Shown here: positions 9,147 to 20,993 of the stretch, one piece after another
Layout: the number at the start of each line of letters is the position of its first letter
Numbering within the stretch: position 1 is the first letter of the stretch
Source: Saccoglossus kowalevskii
Taxonomy: Eukaryota; Hemichordata; Enteropneusta; Harrimaniidae
DNA: 28,163 bases
Direction: 5' to 3'
Assembly (NCBI RefSeq): GCF_000003605.2
Contig: NW_003114072.1
Span: 1 to 28,163, forward strand
Made by a program: the position numbers and the translations under genes
Notes under the pieces: generated by a model
The model's database searches: none
What the model was told of the DNA's origin: nothing
The model's input: the letters and a program-made list of their open reading frames with translations, nothing else

Positions 9147-9546
9147 TCGTTACTGATTGTGAACATTCGCGTAGTGGCAAACTATTTCTGGCTGAAATCT
9201 CATTGTTACTGAGTGTGAACATCCGCACAGTCGCAAACTATTTCAGGCTTAAATCTCATCGTTACTGAGCACAGTGGTAGACTAATTCAGGCTGAAATCT
9301 CACCGTTACTGAGTGTGAACATTCGCATAGTGGCAAAATATTACTGGCTGAAATCTCATCGTTCCTGCGTGTGTGTATTCGCACATTGGCAAACTATTTC
9401 AGGCTGAAATCTCATCATTACTGAGTGTGAACATTCGCACAGTGGCAAACTATTTCAGGCTGAAATCTCGTCGTTACTGATTGTGAACATTCGCGTAGTG
9501 GCAAACTATTTCTGGCTGAAATCTCATTGTTACTGAGTGTGAACAT
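8985..9546 (+). repeat. Local 324-bp tandem duplication
   Basis: GCATAGTGGCAAAATATTAC at 9001 recurs at 9325, and TCCTGCG at 9039 recurs at 9363, giving a 324-bp offset. The copies agree to 9,222 and 9,546, where ACATCCG in the first faces ACATTCG in the second. The join falls inside a monomer at GTGTGAACATTCGCA, with CACCGTTACTG on its left. The 324-bp length is five 56-mers plus one 44-mer, so it is still in monomer register. Confidence 0.85.
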
Positions 9547-10711
9547 TCGCACAGTGGCAAACTATTTCAGGCTGAAATATAGTTACTGAGTGTGAACATT
9601 CACACAGTGGCAAACTATTTCAGGCTGAAATCTCGTCGTTACTGATTGTGAACATTCGCGTAGTGGCAAACTATTTCTGGCTGAAATCTCATTGTTACTG
9701 AGTGTGAACATCCGCACAGTCGCAAACTATTTCAGGCTTAAATCTCATCGTTACTGAGCACAGTGGTAAACTAATTCAGGCTGAAATCTCACCGTTACTG
9801 AGTGTGAACATTCGCAAGGTGCAAAAACTATTTCAGGATGAAATCTCATCGTTACTGAGTGTGAACATTCGCATAGTGGCAAAATATTTCTGGCTAAAAT
9901 CTCATTGTTGCTGAGTGTGAACATTCGCACAGTGGCAAACTATTTCAGGCTGAAATCTCAGCGGTACTGAGTGCGGACATTCACATAGTCGCAAACTATT
10001 TCAGGCTGAAATCTCATTGTTACTGCGTGTGTGTATTCGCACATAGGCAAACTATTTCAGGCTGAAATCTCATCATTACTGAGTGTGAACATTCGCACAG
10101 TGGCAAACTATTTCAGGCTGAAATCTCATCGTTACTGAGTGTGAGCATTCATACAGTGGCCAACTATTTCAGGCTGAAATCCCATCGTTATTGAGTGTGA
10201 ACATTCGCACAGTGGCAAACTATTTCTGGCTGAAATCTCATTGTTACTGAGTGCGGAAATTCGCACAGTGGCAAACTATTTAAGGCTGAAATCTCATCGT
10301 TTCTGAGTGTGAACATTCGCACAGTGGCAAACTATTTCAGGCTGAAATCTCATCGTTACTGAGCATGGTCATTCGCACAGTGGCAAACTATTTCAGGCTG
10401 AAATCTCATTGTTACTGCGTGTGTGTATTCGCACATTGGCAAACTATTTCAGGCTGAAATCTCATCGTTACTGAGTGTGAGCATTCGTACAGTGGCCAAC
10501 TATTCCAAGCTGAAATCCCATCGTTACTGAGTGTGAACATTCGCACAGTGGCAAACTATTTCAGGCTGAAATCTCTTAGTTACTGAGTGTGAACACTCGC
10601 ACAGTGGCAAACTATTTCAGGCTGAAATATCGTTACTGAGTGTGAACATTCGCACAGTGGCAAACTATTTCAGGCGTAAATCTCATCGTTACTGAGTGTG
10701 AACATTCGCAC
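9508..10711 (+). repeat. R module, copy 2 (matches 19,790-20,993)
   Basis: The offset of 10,282 bp holds for CAGCGGTAC (9959 to 20241), CTCTTAGTTACTG (10573 to 20855) and CAGGCGTAAATC (near 10,673 to 20,955), about 1.2 kb. The tail with CTCTTAGTT and GGCGTAAAT occurs only in these two copies. Differences are few: CAGCGGTACTGAG against CAGCGGTACAGAG, and GTGCGGAAATTC against GTGCGGACATTC. The first part also matches copy 1 at 2,773 bp. Confidence 0.88.
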
Positions 10712-10740
10712 AGTGGCAAACTATTTCAGGCTGAAATATC

Positions 10741-10960
10741 ATTGTTACTGAGCATGGACATTCCACAGTGGCAAACTATTTCAGGCTGAAATCTCATCAT
10801 TACTGAGCATGGACATTCCACAGTGGCAAACTATTTCAGGCTGAAATATCATTGTTACTGAGCATGGACATTCCACAGTGGCAAACTATTTCAGGCTGAA
10901 ATCTCATCATTACTGAGCATGGACATTCCACAGTGGCAAACTATTTCAGGCTGAAATCTC
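10741..10960 (+). repeat. Two tandem copies of a 110-bp dimer of 55-bp monomers
   Basis: Positions 10741-10850 and 10851-10960 are the same dimer: a CATTGTT monomer followed by a CATCATT monomer, both of the GCATGGACATTCCAC type. They differ at one visible base (GAAATATC against GAAATCTC at the end). This is the smallest clear higher-order repeat in the window and looks recent. Confidence 0.9.
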
Positions 10961-11062
10961 ATTGTTACTGAGTGTGAACATTCGCACAGTGGCAAACGAA
11001 TTCAGGCTGAAATCTCATTGTTACTGAGTGTGAACATTTGCACAGTGGCAAATTATTTCGGG

Positions 11063-11871
11063 CTGAAATCTCATCGTTACTGAGTGTGAACATTCGCACA
11101 GTGGCAAACTATTTCAGGCTGAAATCTCATTGTTACTGAGTGTGAACATTCACACTGTGACAAACTATTTCAGGCTGAAATCTCATTGTTACTGAGCATG
11201 GACATTCCACAGTGGCAAACTATTTCAGGCTGAAATCTCATCAATACTGAGTGTGAACATTCGCACAGTGGCAAACTATTTCAGGCTGAAATCTCATCAT
11301 TACTGAGTGCGGACATTCGCACAGTGGCAAACTATTTCAGGCTGAAATCTCATCATTACTGAGTGCGGACATTCGCATAGTGGCAAACTATTTCAGGCTG
11401 AAATCTCATCATTACTGAGTGTGAACATTCGCACAGTGGCAAACTATTTCAAGCTGAAATCTCATCGTTACTGAGTGTGAACATTCGCACAGTGGCAAAC
11501 TATTTCAGGCTGAAATCTCATCATTACTGAGTGTGAACATTCGCACAGTGGCAAACTATTTCAGGCTGAAATCTCATCATTACTGAGTGCGGACATTCGC
11601 ACAGTGGCAAACTATTTCAGGCTGAAATCTCATCATTACTGAGTGCGGACATTCGCATAGTGGCAAACTATTTCAGGCTGAAATCTCATTGTTACTGAGT
11701 TTGAACATTCGCACAGTGGCAAACTATTTCAGGCTGAAATCTCATCATTACTGAGTGCGAACATTCGCACAGTGGCAAACTATTTCAGGCTGAAATCTCA
11801 TCGTTACTGAGTGTGAACATTCGCACAGTGGCAAACTATTTCAGGCTGAAATCTCATCGTTACTGAGTGTG
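11063..11871 (+). repeat. CATCATT/GTGCGGAC-rich module, copy 2
   Basis: This is the partner of 7,625-8,433 at 3,438 bp. It is preceded by a GCAAACGAATTCAGG unit and an AATTATTTCGGGCTG unit (TTCGGG at 11057), a pair also found near 19.62-19.69 kb and 24.55-24.62 kb. It runs directly into the first large higher-order repeat copy after a unit with a one-base loss (AAACTATTCAGGC near 11,890). Confidence 0.85.
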
Positions 11872-11879
11872 AACATTCG

Positions 11880-14580
11880 CACAGTGGCAAACTATTCAGG
11901 CTGAAATCTCATCGTTACTGAGTGTGAACACTCGCACAGTGGCAAACTATTTCAGGCTGAAATATCATTGTTACTGAGTGTGCACATTCACACTGACAAA
12001 CTAATTCAGGCTGAAATCTCATCGTTACTGAGTGTGAACATTCGCACAGTGGCAAACAATTTCAGGCTGAAATCTCATCAATACTGAGTGCGGACATTCG
12101 CACAGTGGCAAACTATTTCAGGCTGAAATCTCATCGTTACTGAGTGTGAACATTTGCACAGTGGCAAACTGTTTCAGGCTGAAATCTCATCGTTACTGAG
12201 AATGGTCATTCGCACAGTGGCAAACTATTTCAGGCTGAAATCTCATCGTTACTGAGAATGGTCATTCGCACAGTGGCAAACTAATTCAGGCTGAAATCTC
12301 ATTGTTACTGCGTGTGAACATTCGCATAGTGGCAAAATATTACTGGCTGAAATCTCATCATTACTGAGTGTGAACATTCGCACAGTGGCAAACTATTTCA
12401 GACTGAAATATTGTTACTGAGTGTGAACATTCACACTGTGACAAACTAATTCAGGCTGAAATCTCATCGTTACTGAGTGTGAACATTCACACAGTGGCCA
12501 ACTATTCCAAGCTGAAATCCCATCGTTACTGAGTGTGAACATTCGCAAAGTGGCAAACTATTTCAGGCTGAAATCTCATCGTTACTGAGTGTGAACACTC
12601 GCACAGTGGCAAACTATTTCAGGCTGAAATATCGTTACTGAGTGTGAACATTCACACAGTGGCAAACTATTTCAGGCTGAAATCTCATCGTTACTGAGTG
12701 TGAACATTCGCATAGTGGCAAAATATTTCTGGCTGAAATCCCATCGTTATTGAGTGTGAACATTCGCACAGTGGCAAACTATTTCAGGCTGAAATCTCAT
12801 TGTTACTGCGTGTGTGTATTCGCACATTGGCAAACTATTTCAGGCTGAAATCTCATCGTTACTGAGTGTGAGCATTCGTACAGTGGCCAACTATTCCAAG
12901 CTGAAATCCCATCGTTACTGAGTGTGAACATTTGCACAGTGGCAAACTATTTCAGGCTGAAATCTCATCGTTACTGAGTGTGAACACTCGCACAGTGGCA
13001 AACTATTTCAGGCTGAAATATCGTTACTGAGTGTGAACATTCACACAGTGGCAAACTATTTCAGGCTGAAATCTCATCGTTACTGAGTGTGAACATTCGC
13101 ATAGTGGCAAAATATTTCTGGCTGAAATCCCATCGTTATTGAGTGTGAACATTCGCACAGTGGCAAACTATTTCAGGCTGAAATCTCATCGTTACTGAGT
13201 GTGAACATTCGCACAGTGGCAAACTATTTCAGGCTGAAATCTCATCGTTACTGAGTGTGAACACTCGCACAGTGGCAAACTATTTCAGGCTGAAATATCA
13301 TTGTTACTGAGTGTGAACATTCACACTGTGACAAACTAATTCAGGCTGAAATCTCATCGTTACTGAGTGTGAACATTCGCATAGTGGCAAACAATTTCAG
13401 GCTGAAATCTCATCAATACTGAGTGCGGACATTCGCACAGTGGCAAACTATTTCAGGCTGAAATCTCATTGTTACTGAGAATGGTCATTCGCACAGTGGC
13501 AAACTAATTCAGGCTGAAATCTCATTGTTACTGCGTGTGTGTATTCGCACATTGGCAAACTATTTCAGGCTGAAATCTCATTGTTACTGCGTGTGGACAT
13601 TCGCACAATGGCAAACTATTTCAGGCTGAAATCTCATAATTACTGAGTGTGAACATTCGCACAGTGGCAAACTATTTCAGGCTGAAATCCCGTCGTTATT
13701 GAGTGTGAACATTCGCACAGTGACAAACTATTTCAGGCTGAAATCTCATTGTTACTGAGTTTGAATATTCGCACAGTGGCAAACTATTTCAGCCTGAAAT
13801 CTCATCATTACTGAGTGTGAACATTCGCATAGTGGCAAAATATTACTGGCTGAAATCTCATCGTTCCTGCGTGTGTGTATTCGCACATTGGCAAACTATT
13901 TCAGGCTGAAATCTCATCATTACTGAGTGTGAACATTCGCACAGTGGCAAACTATTTCAGGCTGAAATCTCGTCGTTACTGATTGTGAACATTCGCGTAG
14001 TGGCAAACTATTTCTGGCTGAAATCTCATTGTTACTGAGTGTGAACATTCGCACAGTGGCAAACTATTTCAGGCTGAAATATAGTTACTGAGTGTGAACA
14101 TTCACACAGTGGCAAACTATTTCAGGCTGAAATCTCGTCGTTACTGATTGTGAACATTCGCGTAGTGGCAAACTATTTCTGGCTGAAATCTCATTGTTAC
14201 TGAGTGTGAACATCCGCACAGTCGCAAACTATTTCAGGCTTAAATCTCATCGTTACTGAGCACAGTGGTAAACTAATTCAGGCTGAAATCTCACCGTTAC
14301 TGAGTGTGAACATTCGCAAGGTGCAAAAACTATTTCAGGATGAAATCTCATCGTTACTGAGTGTGAACATTCGCATAGTGGCAAAATATTTCTGGCTAAA
14401 ATCTCATTGTTGCTGAGTGTGAACATTCGCACAGTGGCAAACTATTTCAGGCTGAAATCTCAGCGGTACTGAGTGCGGACATTCACATAGTCGCAAACTA
14501 TTTCAGGCTGAAATCTCATTGTTACTGCGTGTGTGTATTCGCACATAGGCAAACTATTTCAGGCTGAAATCTCATCATTA
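11880..14580 (+). repeat. 2.7-kb higher-order repeat, copy 1 (contains R module copy 3)
   Basis: This copy and 14,590-17,337 are adjacent and share about 2.5 kb of unit order. Early landmarks differ by 2,719-2,721 bp (11991 to 14710; 12434 to 15155) and later ones by 2,889 bp (13324 to 16213; 13865 to 16754; 14081 to 16970; 14316 to 17205). The 2-bp step comes from CACTGACAAAC here against CACTGTGACAAAC. The 168-bp step is exactly three extra monomers in the second copy. A unit near 12,320 pairs GCGTGTG with AACATTCGCATAG and ATATTAC, a chimera not present in copy 2. Confidence 0.88.
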
Positions 14581-14589
14581 CTGAGTGTG

Positions 14590-17337
14590 AACATTCGCAC
14601 AGTGGCAAACTATTTCAGGCTGAAATCTCATCGTTACTGAGTGTGAACACTCGCACAGTGGCAAACTATTTCAGGCTGAAATATCATTGTTACTGAGTGT
14701 GAACATTCACACTGTGACAAACTAATTCAGGCTGAAATCTCATCGTTACTGAGTGTGAACATTCGCACAGTGGCAAACAATTTCAGGCTGAAATCTCATC
14801 AATACTGAGTGCGGACATTCGCACAGTGGCAAACTATTTCAGGCTGAAATCTCATCGTTACTGAGTGTGAACATTTGCATAGTGGCAAACTGTTTCAGGC
14901 TGAAATCTCATCGTTACTGAGAATGGTCATTCGCACAGTGGCAAACTATTTCAGGCTGAAATCTCATCGTTACTGAGAATGGTCATTCGCACAGTGGCAA
15001 ACTAATTCAGGCTGAAATCTCATTGTTACTGCGTGTGTGTATTCGCACATTGGCAAACTATTTCAGGCTGAAATCTCATCATTACTGAGTGTGAACATTC
15101 GCACAGTGGCAAACTATTTCAGACTGAAATATTGTTATTGAGTGTGAACATTCACACTGTGACAAACTAATTCAGGCTGAAATCTCATCGTTACTGAGTG
15201 TGAACATTCACACAGTGGCCAACTATTCCAAGCTGAAATCCCATCGTTACTGAGTGTGAACATTCGCACAGTGGCAAACTATTTCAGGCTGAAATCTCAT
15301 CGTTACTGAGTGTGAACACTCGCACAGTGGCAAACTATTTCAGGCTGAAATATCGTTACTGAGTGTGAACATTCACACAGTGGCAAACTATTTCAGGCTG
15401 AAATCTCATCGTTACTGAGTGTGAACATTCGCATAGTGGCAAAATATTTCTGGCTGAAATCCCATCGTTATTGAGTGTGAACATTCGCACAGTGGCAAAC
15501 TATTTCAGGCTGAAATCTCATCGTTACTGAGTGTGAACATTCGCACAGTGGCAAACTATTTCAGGCTAAAATCTCATCGTTACTGAGTGTGAACACTCGC
15601 ACAGTGGCAAACTATTTCAGGCTGAAATCTCATCGTTACTGAGCATGGTCATTCGTACAGTGGCAAACTATTTCAGGCTGAAATCTCATTGTTACTGCGT
15701 GTGTGTATTCGCACATTGGCAAACTATTTCAGGCTGAAATCTCATCGTTACTGAGTGTGAGCATTCGTACAGTGGCCAACTATTGCAAGCTGAAATCCCA
15801 TCGTTACTGAGTGTGAACATTTGCACAGTGGCAAACTATTTCAGGCTGAAATCTCATCGTTACTGAGTGTGAACACTCGCACAGTGGCAAACTATTTCAG
15901 GCTGAAATATCGTTACTGAGTGTGAACATTCACACAGTGGCAAACTATTTCAGGCTGAAATCTCATCGTTACTGAGTGTGAACATTCGCATAGTGGCAAA
16001 ATATTTCTGGCTGAAATCCCATCGTTATTGAGTGTGAACATTCGCACAGTGGCAAACTATTTCAGGCTGAAATCTCATCGTTACTGAGTGTGAACATTCG
16101 CACAGTGGCAAACTATTTCAGGCTGAAATCTCATCGTTACTGAGTGTGAACACTCGCACAGTGGCAAACTATTTCAGGCTGAAATATCATTGTTACTGAG
16201 TGTGAACATTCACACTGTGACAAACTAATTCAGGCTGAAATCTCATCGTTACTGAGTGTGAACATTCGCATAGTGGCAAACAATTTCAGGCTGAAATCTC
16301 ATCAATACTGAGTGCGGACATTCGCACAGTGGCAAACTATTTCAGGCTGAAATCTCATTGTTACTGAGAATGGTCATTCGCACAGTGGCAAACTAATTCA
16401 GGCTGAAATCTCATTGTTACTGCGTGTGTGTATTCGCACATTGGCAAACTATTTCAGGCTGAAATCTCATTGTTACTGCGTGTGGACATTCGCACAATGG
16501 CAAACTATTTCAGGCTGAAATCTCATAATTACTGAGTGTGAACATTCGCACAGTGGCAAACTATTTCAGGCTGAAATCCCGTCGTTATTGAGTGTGAACA
16601 TTCGCACAGTGACAAACTATTTCAGGCTGAAATCTCATTGTTACTGAGTTTGAATATTCGCACAGTGGCAAACTATTTCAGCCTGAAATCTCATCATTAC
16701 TGAGTGTGAACATTCGCATAGTGGCAAAATATTACTGGCTGAAATCTCATCGTTCCTGCGTGTGTGTATTCGCACATTGGCAAACTATTTCAGGCTGAAA
16801 TCTCATCATTACTGAGTGTGAACATTCGCACAGTGGCAAACTATTTCAGGCTGAAATCTCGTCGTTACTGATTGTGAACATTCGCGTAGTGGCAAACTAT
16901 TTCTGGCTGAAATCTCATTGTTACTGAGTGTGAACATTCGCACAGTGGCAAACTATTTCAGGCTGAAATATAGTTACTGAGTGTGAACATTCACACAGTG
17001 GCAAACTATTTCAGGCTGAAATCTCGTCGTTACTGATTGTGAACATTCGCGTAGTGGCAAACTATTTCTGGCTGAAATCTCATTGTTACTGAGTGTGAAC
17101 ATCCGCACAGTCGCAAACTATTTCAGGCTTAAATCTCATCGTTACTGAGCACAGTGGTAAACTAATTCAGGCTGAAATCTCACCGTTACTGAGTGTGAAC
17201 ATTCGCAAGGTGCAAAAACTATTTCAGGATGAAATCTCATCGTTACTGAGTGTGAACATTCGCATAGTGGCAAAATATTTCTGGCTAAAATCTCATTGTT
17301 GCTGAGTGTGAACATTCGCACAGTGGCAAACTATTTC
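14590..17337 (+). repeat. 2.9-kb higher-order repeat, copy 2 (contains R module copy 4)
   Basis: This is the partner of 11,880-14,450. It carries three additional monomers around 15,510-15,680 (GGCTAAAATC, GAACACTCG and GCATGGTCATTCGTACAG types), which are also found at 5.79-5.96 kb. The copy stops matching at about 17,338, where copy 1 continues into CAGCGGTAC while this one switches to a CAAGCTGAAATC unit. Private changes include GTTATTGAG near 15,134 and TATTGCAAG near 15,783. Confidence 0.88.
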
Positions 17338-17764
17338 AAGCTGAAATCTCATCGTTACTGAGTGTGAACATTCGCACAGTGGCAAACTATTTCAGGCTGA
17401 AATCTCATCATTACTGAGTGTGAACATTCGCACAGTGGCAAACTTTCAGGCTGAAATCTCATCATTACTGAGTGCGGACATTCGCACAGTGGCAAACTAT
17501 TTCAGGCTGAAATCTCATCATTACTGAGTGCGGACATTCGCATAGTGGCAAACTATTTCAGGCTGAAATCTCATTGTTACTGAGTTTGAACATTCGCACA
17601 GTGGCAAACTATTTCAGGCTGAAATCTCATCATTACTGAGTGCGGACATTCGCATAGTGGCAAACTATTTCAGGCTGAAATCTCATCGTTTCTGAGTGTG
17701 AACATTCGCACAGTGGCAAACTATTTCAGGCTGAAATCTCATTGTTACTGAGTTTGAACATTCG

Positions 17765-19135
17765 CACAGTGGCAAACTATTTCAGGCTGAAATCTCATCG
17801 TTACTGAGTGTGAACATTTGCACAGTGGCAAACTATTTCAGGCTGAAATCTCATCGTTACTGAGTGTGAACACTCGCACAGTGGCAAACTATTTCAGGCT
17901 GAAATATCATTGTTACTGAGTGTGAACATTCACACTGTGACAAACTAATTCAGGCTGAAATCTCATCGTTACTGAGTGTGAACATTCGCACAGTGGCAAA
18001 CAATTTCAGGCTGAAATCTCATCAATACTGAGTGTGGACATTCGCACAGTGGCAAACTATTTCAGGCTGAAATCTCATCGTTACTGAGTGTGAACATTTG
18101 CACAGTGGCAAACTATTTCAGGCTGAAATCTCATCGTTACTGAGAATGGTCATTCGCACAGTGGCAAACTAATTCAGGCTGAAATCTCATTGTTACTGCG
18201 TGTGTGTATTCGCACATTGGCAAACTATTTCAGGCTGAAATCTCATCATTACTGAGTGTGAACATTCGCACAGTGGCAAACTATTTCAGGCTGAAATCTC
18301 ATCGTTACTGAGTGTGAACATTTGCACAGTGGCAAACTATTTCAGGCTGAAATCTCATCGTTACTGAGAATGGTCATTCGCACAGTGGCAAACTAATTCA
18401 GGCTGAAATCTCATTGTTACTGCGTGTGTGTATTCGCACATTGGCAAACTATTTCAGGCTGAAATCTCATCATTACTGAGTGTGAACATTCGCACAGTGG
18501 CAAACTATTTCAGGCTGAAATCTCATCGTTACTGAGTGTGAACATTTGCACAGTGGCAAACTATTTCAGGCTGAAATCTCATCGTTACTGAGTGTGAACA
18601 CTCGCACAGTGGCAATCTATTTCAGGCTGAAATCTCATTGTTACTGAGTGTGAACATTCACACTGTGACAAACTAATTCAGGCTGAAATCTCATCATTAC
18701 TGAGTGTGAACATTCGCACAGTGGCAAACAATTTCAGGCTGAAATCTCATCAATACTGAGTGTGGACATTCGCACAGTGGCAAACTATTTCAGGCTGAAA
18801 TCTCATCGTTACTGAGTGTGAACATTTGCACAGTGGCAAACTATTTCAGGCTGAAATCTCATCGTTACTGAGAATGGTCATTCGCACAGTGGCAAACTAA
18901 TTCAGGCTGAAATCTCATTGTTACTGCGTGTGTGTATTCGCACATTGGCATACTATTTCAGGCTGAAATCTCATCATTACTGAGTGTGAACATTCGCACA
19001 GTGGCAAACTATTTCAGGCTGAAATCTCATCGTTACTGAGTGTGAACATTTGCACAGTGGCAAACTATTTCAGGCTGAAATCTCATCGTTACTGAGAATG
19101 GTCATTCGCACAGTGGCAAACTAATTCAGGCTGAA
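17765..19135 (+). repeat. 13-monomer (728-bp) tandem duplication with a nested 4-monomer duplication
   Basis: CACTGTGAC at 17933 and 18661, CAATACT at 18023 and 18751, and GCGTGTGTGT at 18198 and 18926 all give 728 bp, exactly 13 x 56. Matching runs from about 17,765-18,407 to 18,493-19,135. Inside it, GCGTGTGTGT at 18198 recurs at 18422, 224 bp or 4 x 56 later, marking a smaller duplication of about 18,061-18,284. Both copies carry GTGTGGAC next to CATCAATACTG, a variant that is GTGCGGAC in other modules. Confidence 0.9.
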
Positions 19136-19783
19136 ATCTCATCGTTACTGAGAATGGTCATTCGCACATTGGCAAACTATTTCAGGCTGAAATCTCATCG
19201 TTACTGAGTGTGAACATTCACACAGTGGCAAACTATTTCAGGTTGAAATCTCATTGTTACTGAGTGTGAACATTCGCACAGTGGCAAACTATTTCAGGCT
19301 GAAATCTCATCATTACTGAGCATGGACATTCCACAGTGGCAAACTATTTCAGGCTGAAATCTCATTGTTACTGAGTGTGAACATTCGCACAGTGGCAAAC
19401 TATTTCAGGCTGAAATATCATTGTTACTGAGCATGGACATTCCACAGTGGCAAACTATTTCAGGCTGAAATCTCATTGTTACTGAGCATGGACATTCCAC
19501 AGTGGCAAACTATTTCATGCTGAAATCTCATCATTACTGAGCATGGACATTCCACAGTGGCAAACTATTTCAGGCTGAAATCTCATTGTTACTGAGTGTG
19601 AACATTCGCACAGTGGCAAACGAATTCAGGCTGAAATCTCATTGTTACTGAGTGTGAACATTCGCACAGTGGCAAATTATTTCGGGCTAAATCTCATCGT
19701 TACTGAGTGTGAACATTCGCACAGTGGCAAACTATTTCAGGCTGAAATCTCATTGTTACTGAGTGTGAACATTCACACTGTGA
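18906..19783 (+). repeat. W module, copy 2
   Basis: Positions 18,906-19,599 match 3,785-4,478 at 15,121 bp. From about 19,190 the block matches 24,122 onward at 4,932 bp. Near 19,688 this copy reads TTCGGGCTAAATC, one G short of the TTCGGGCTGAAATC seen at 11057 and 24613. After 19,784 it passes into R module copy 5 through a CACTGTGACAAACTATTTCTGG unit. Confidence 0.87.
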
Positions 19784-19789
19784 CAAACT

Positions 19790-20993
19790 ATTTCTGGCTG
19801 AAATCTCATTGTTACTGAGTGTGAACATTCGCACAGTGGCAAACTATTTCAGGCTGAAATATAGTTACTGAGTGTGAACATTCACACAGTGGCAAACTAT
19901 TTCAGGCTGAAATCTCGTCGTTACTGATTGTGAACATTCGCGTAGTGGCAAACTATTTCTGGCTGAAATCTCATTGTTACTGAGTGTGAACATCCGCACA
20001 GTCGCAAACTATTTCAGGCTTAAATCTCATCGTTACTGAGCACAGTGGTAAACTAATTCAGGCTGAAATCTCACCGTTACTGAGTGTGAACATTCGCAAG
20101 GTGCAAAAACTATTTCAGGATGAAATCTCATCGTTACTGAGTGTGAACATTCGCATAGTGGCAAAATATTTCTGGCTAAAATCTCATTGTTGCTGAGTGT
20201 GAACATTCGCACAGTGGCAAACTATTTCAGGCTGAAATCTCAGCGGTACAGAGTGCGGACATTCACATAGTCGCAAACTATTTCAGGCTGAAATCTCATT
20301 GTTACTGCGTGTGTGTATTCGCACATAGGCAAACTATTTCAGGCTGAAATCTCATCATTACTGAGTGTGAACATTCGCACAGTGGCAAACTATTTCAGGC
20401 TGAAATCTCATCGTTACTGAGTGTGAGCATTCATACAGTGGCCAACTATTTCAGGCTGAAATCCCATCGTTATTGAGTGTGAACATTCGCACAGTGGCAA
20501 ACTATTTCTGGCTGAAATCTCATTGTTACTGAGTGCGGACATTCGCACAGTGGCAAACTATTTAAGGCTGAAATCTCATCGTTTCTGAGTGTGAACATTC
20601 GCACAGTGGCAAACTATTTCAGGCTGAAATCTCATCGTTACTGAGCATGGTCATTCGCACAGTGGCAAACTATTTCAGGCTGAAATCTCATTGTTACTGC
20701 GTGTGTGTATTCGCACATTGGCAAACTATTTCAGGCTGAAATCTCATCGTTACTGAGTGTGAGCATTCGTACAGTGGCCAACTATTCCAAGCTGAAATCC
20801 CATCGTTACTGAGTGTGAACATTCGCACAGTGGCAAACTATTTCAGGCTGAAATCTCTTAGTTACTGAGTGTGAACACTCGCACAGTGGCAAACTATTTC
20901 AGGCTGAAATATCGTTACTGAGTGTGAACATTCGCACAGTGGCAAACTATTTCAGGCGTAAATCTCATCGTTACTGAGTGTGAACATTCGCAT
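19790..20993 (+). repeat. R module, copy 5
   Basis: This is the partner of 9,508-10,711 at 10,282 bp. Relative to R copy 4 the landmarks lie 2,891 bp downstream (16970 to 19861; 17205 to 20096), so copies 3, 4 and 5 are spaced almost evenly at 2,889 and 2,891 bp even though the sequence between them is not the same module series. It has the private CAGCGGTACAGAG. Confidence 0.87.
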
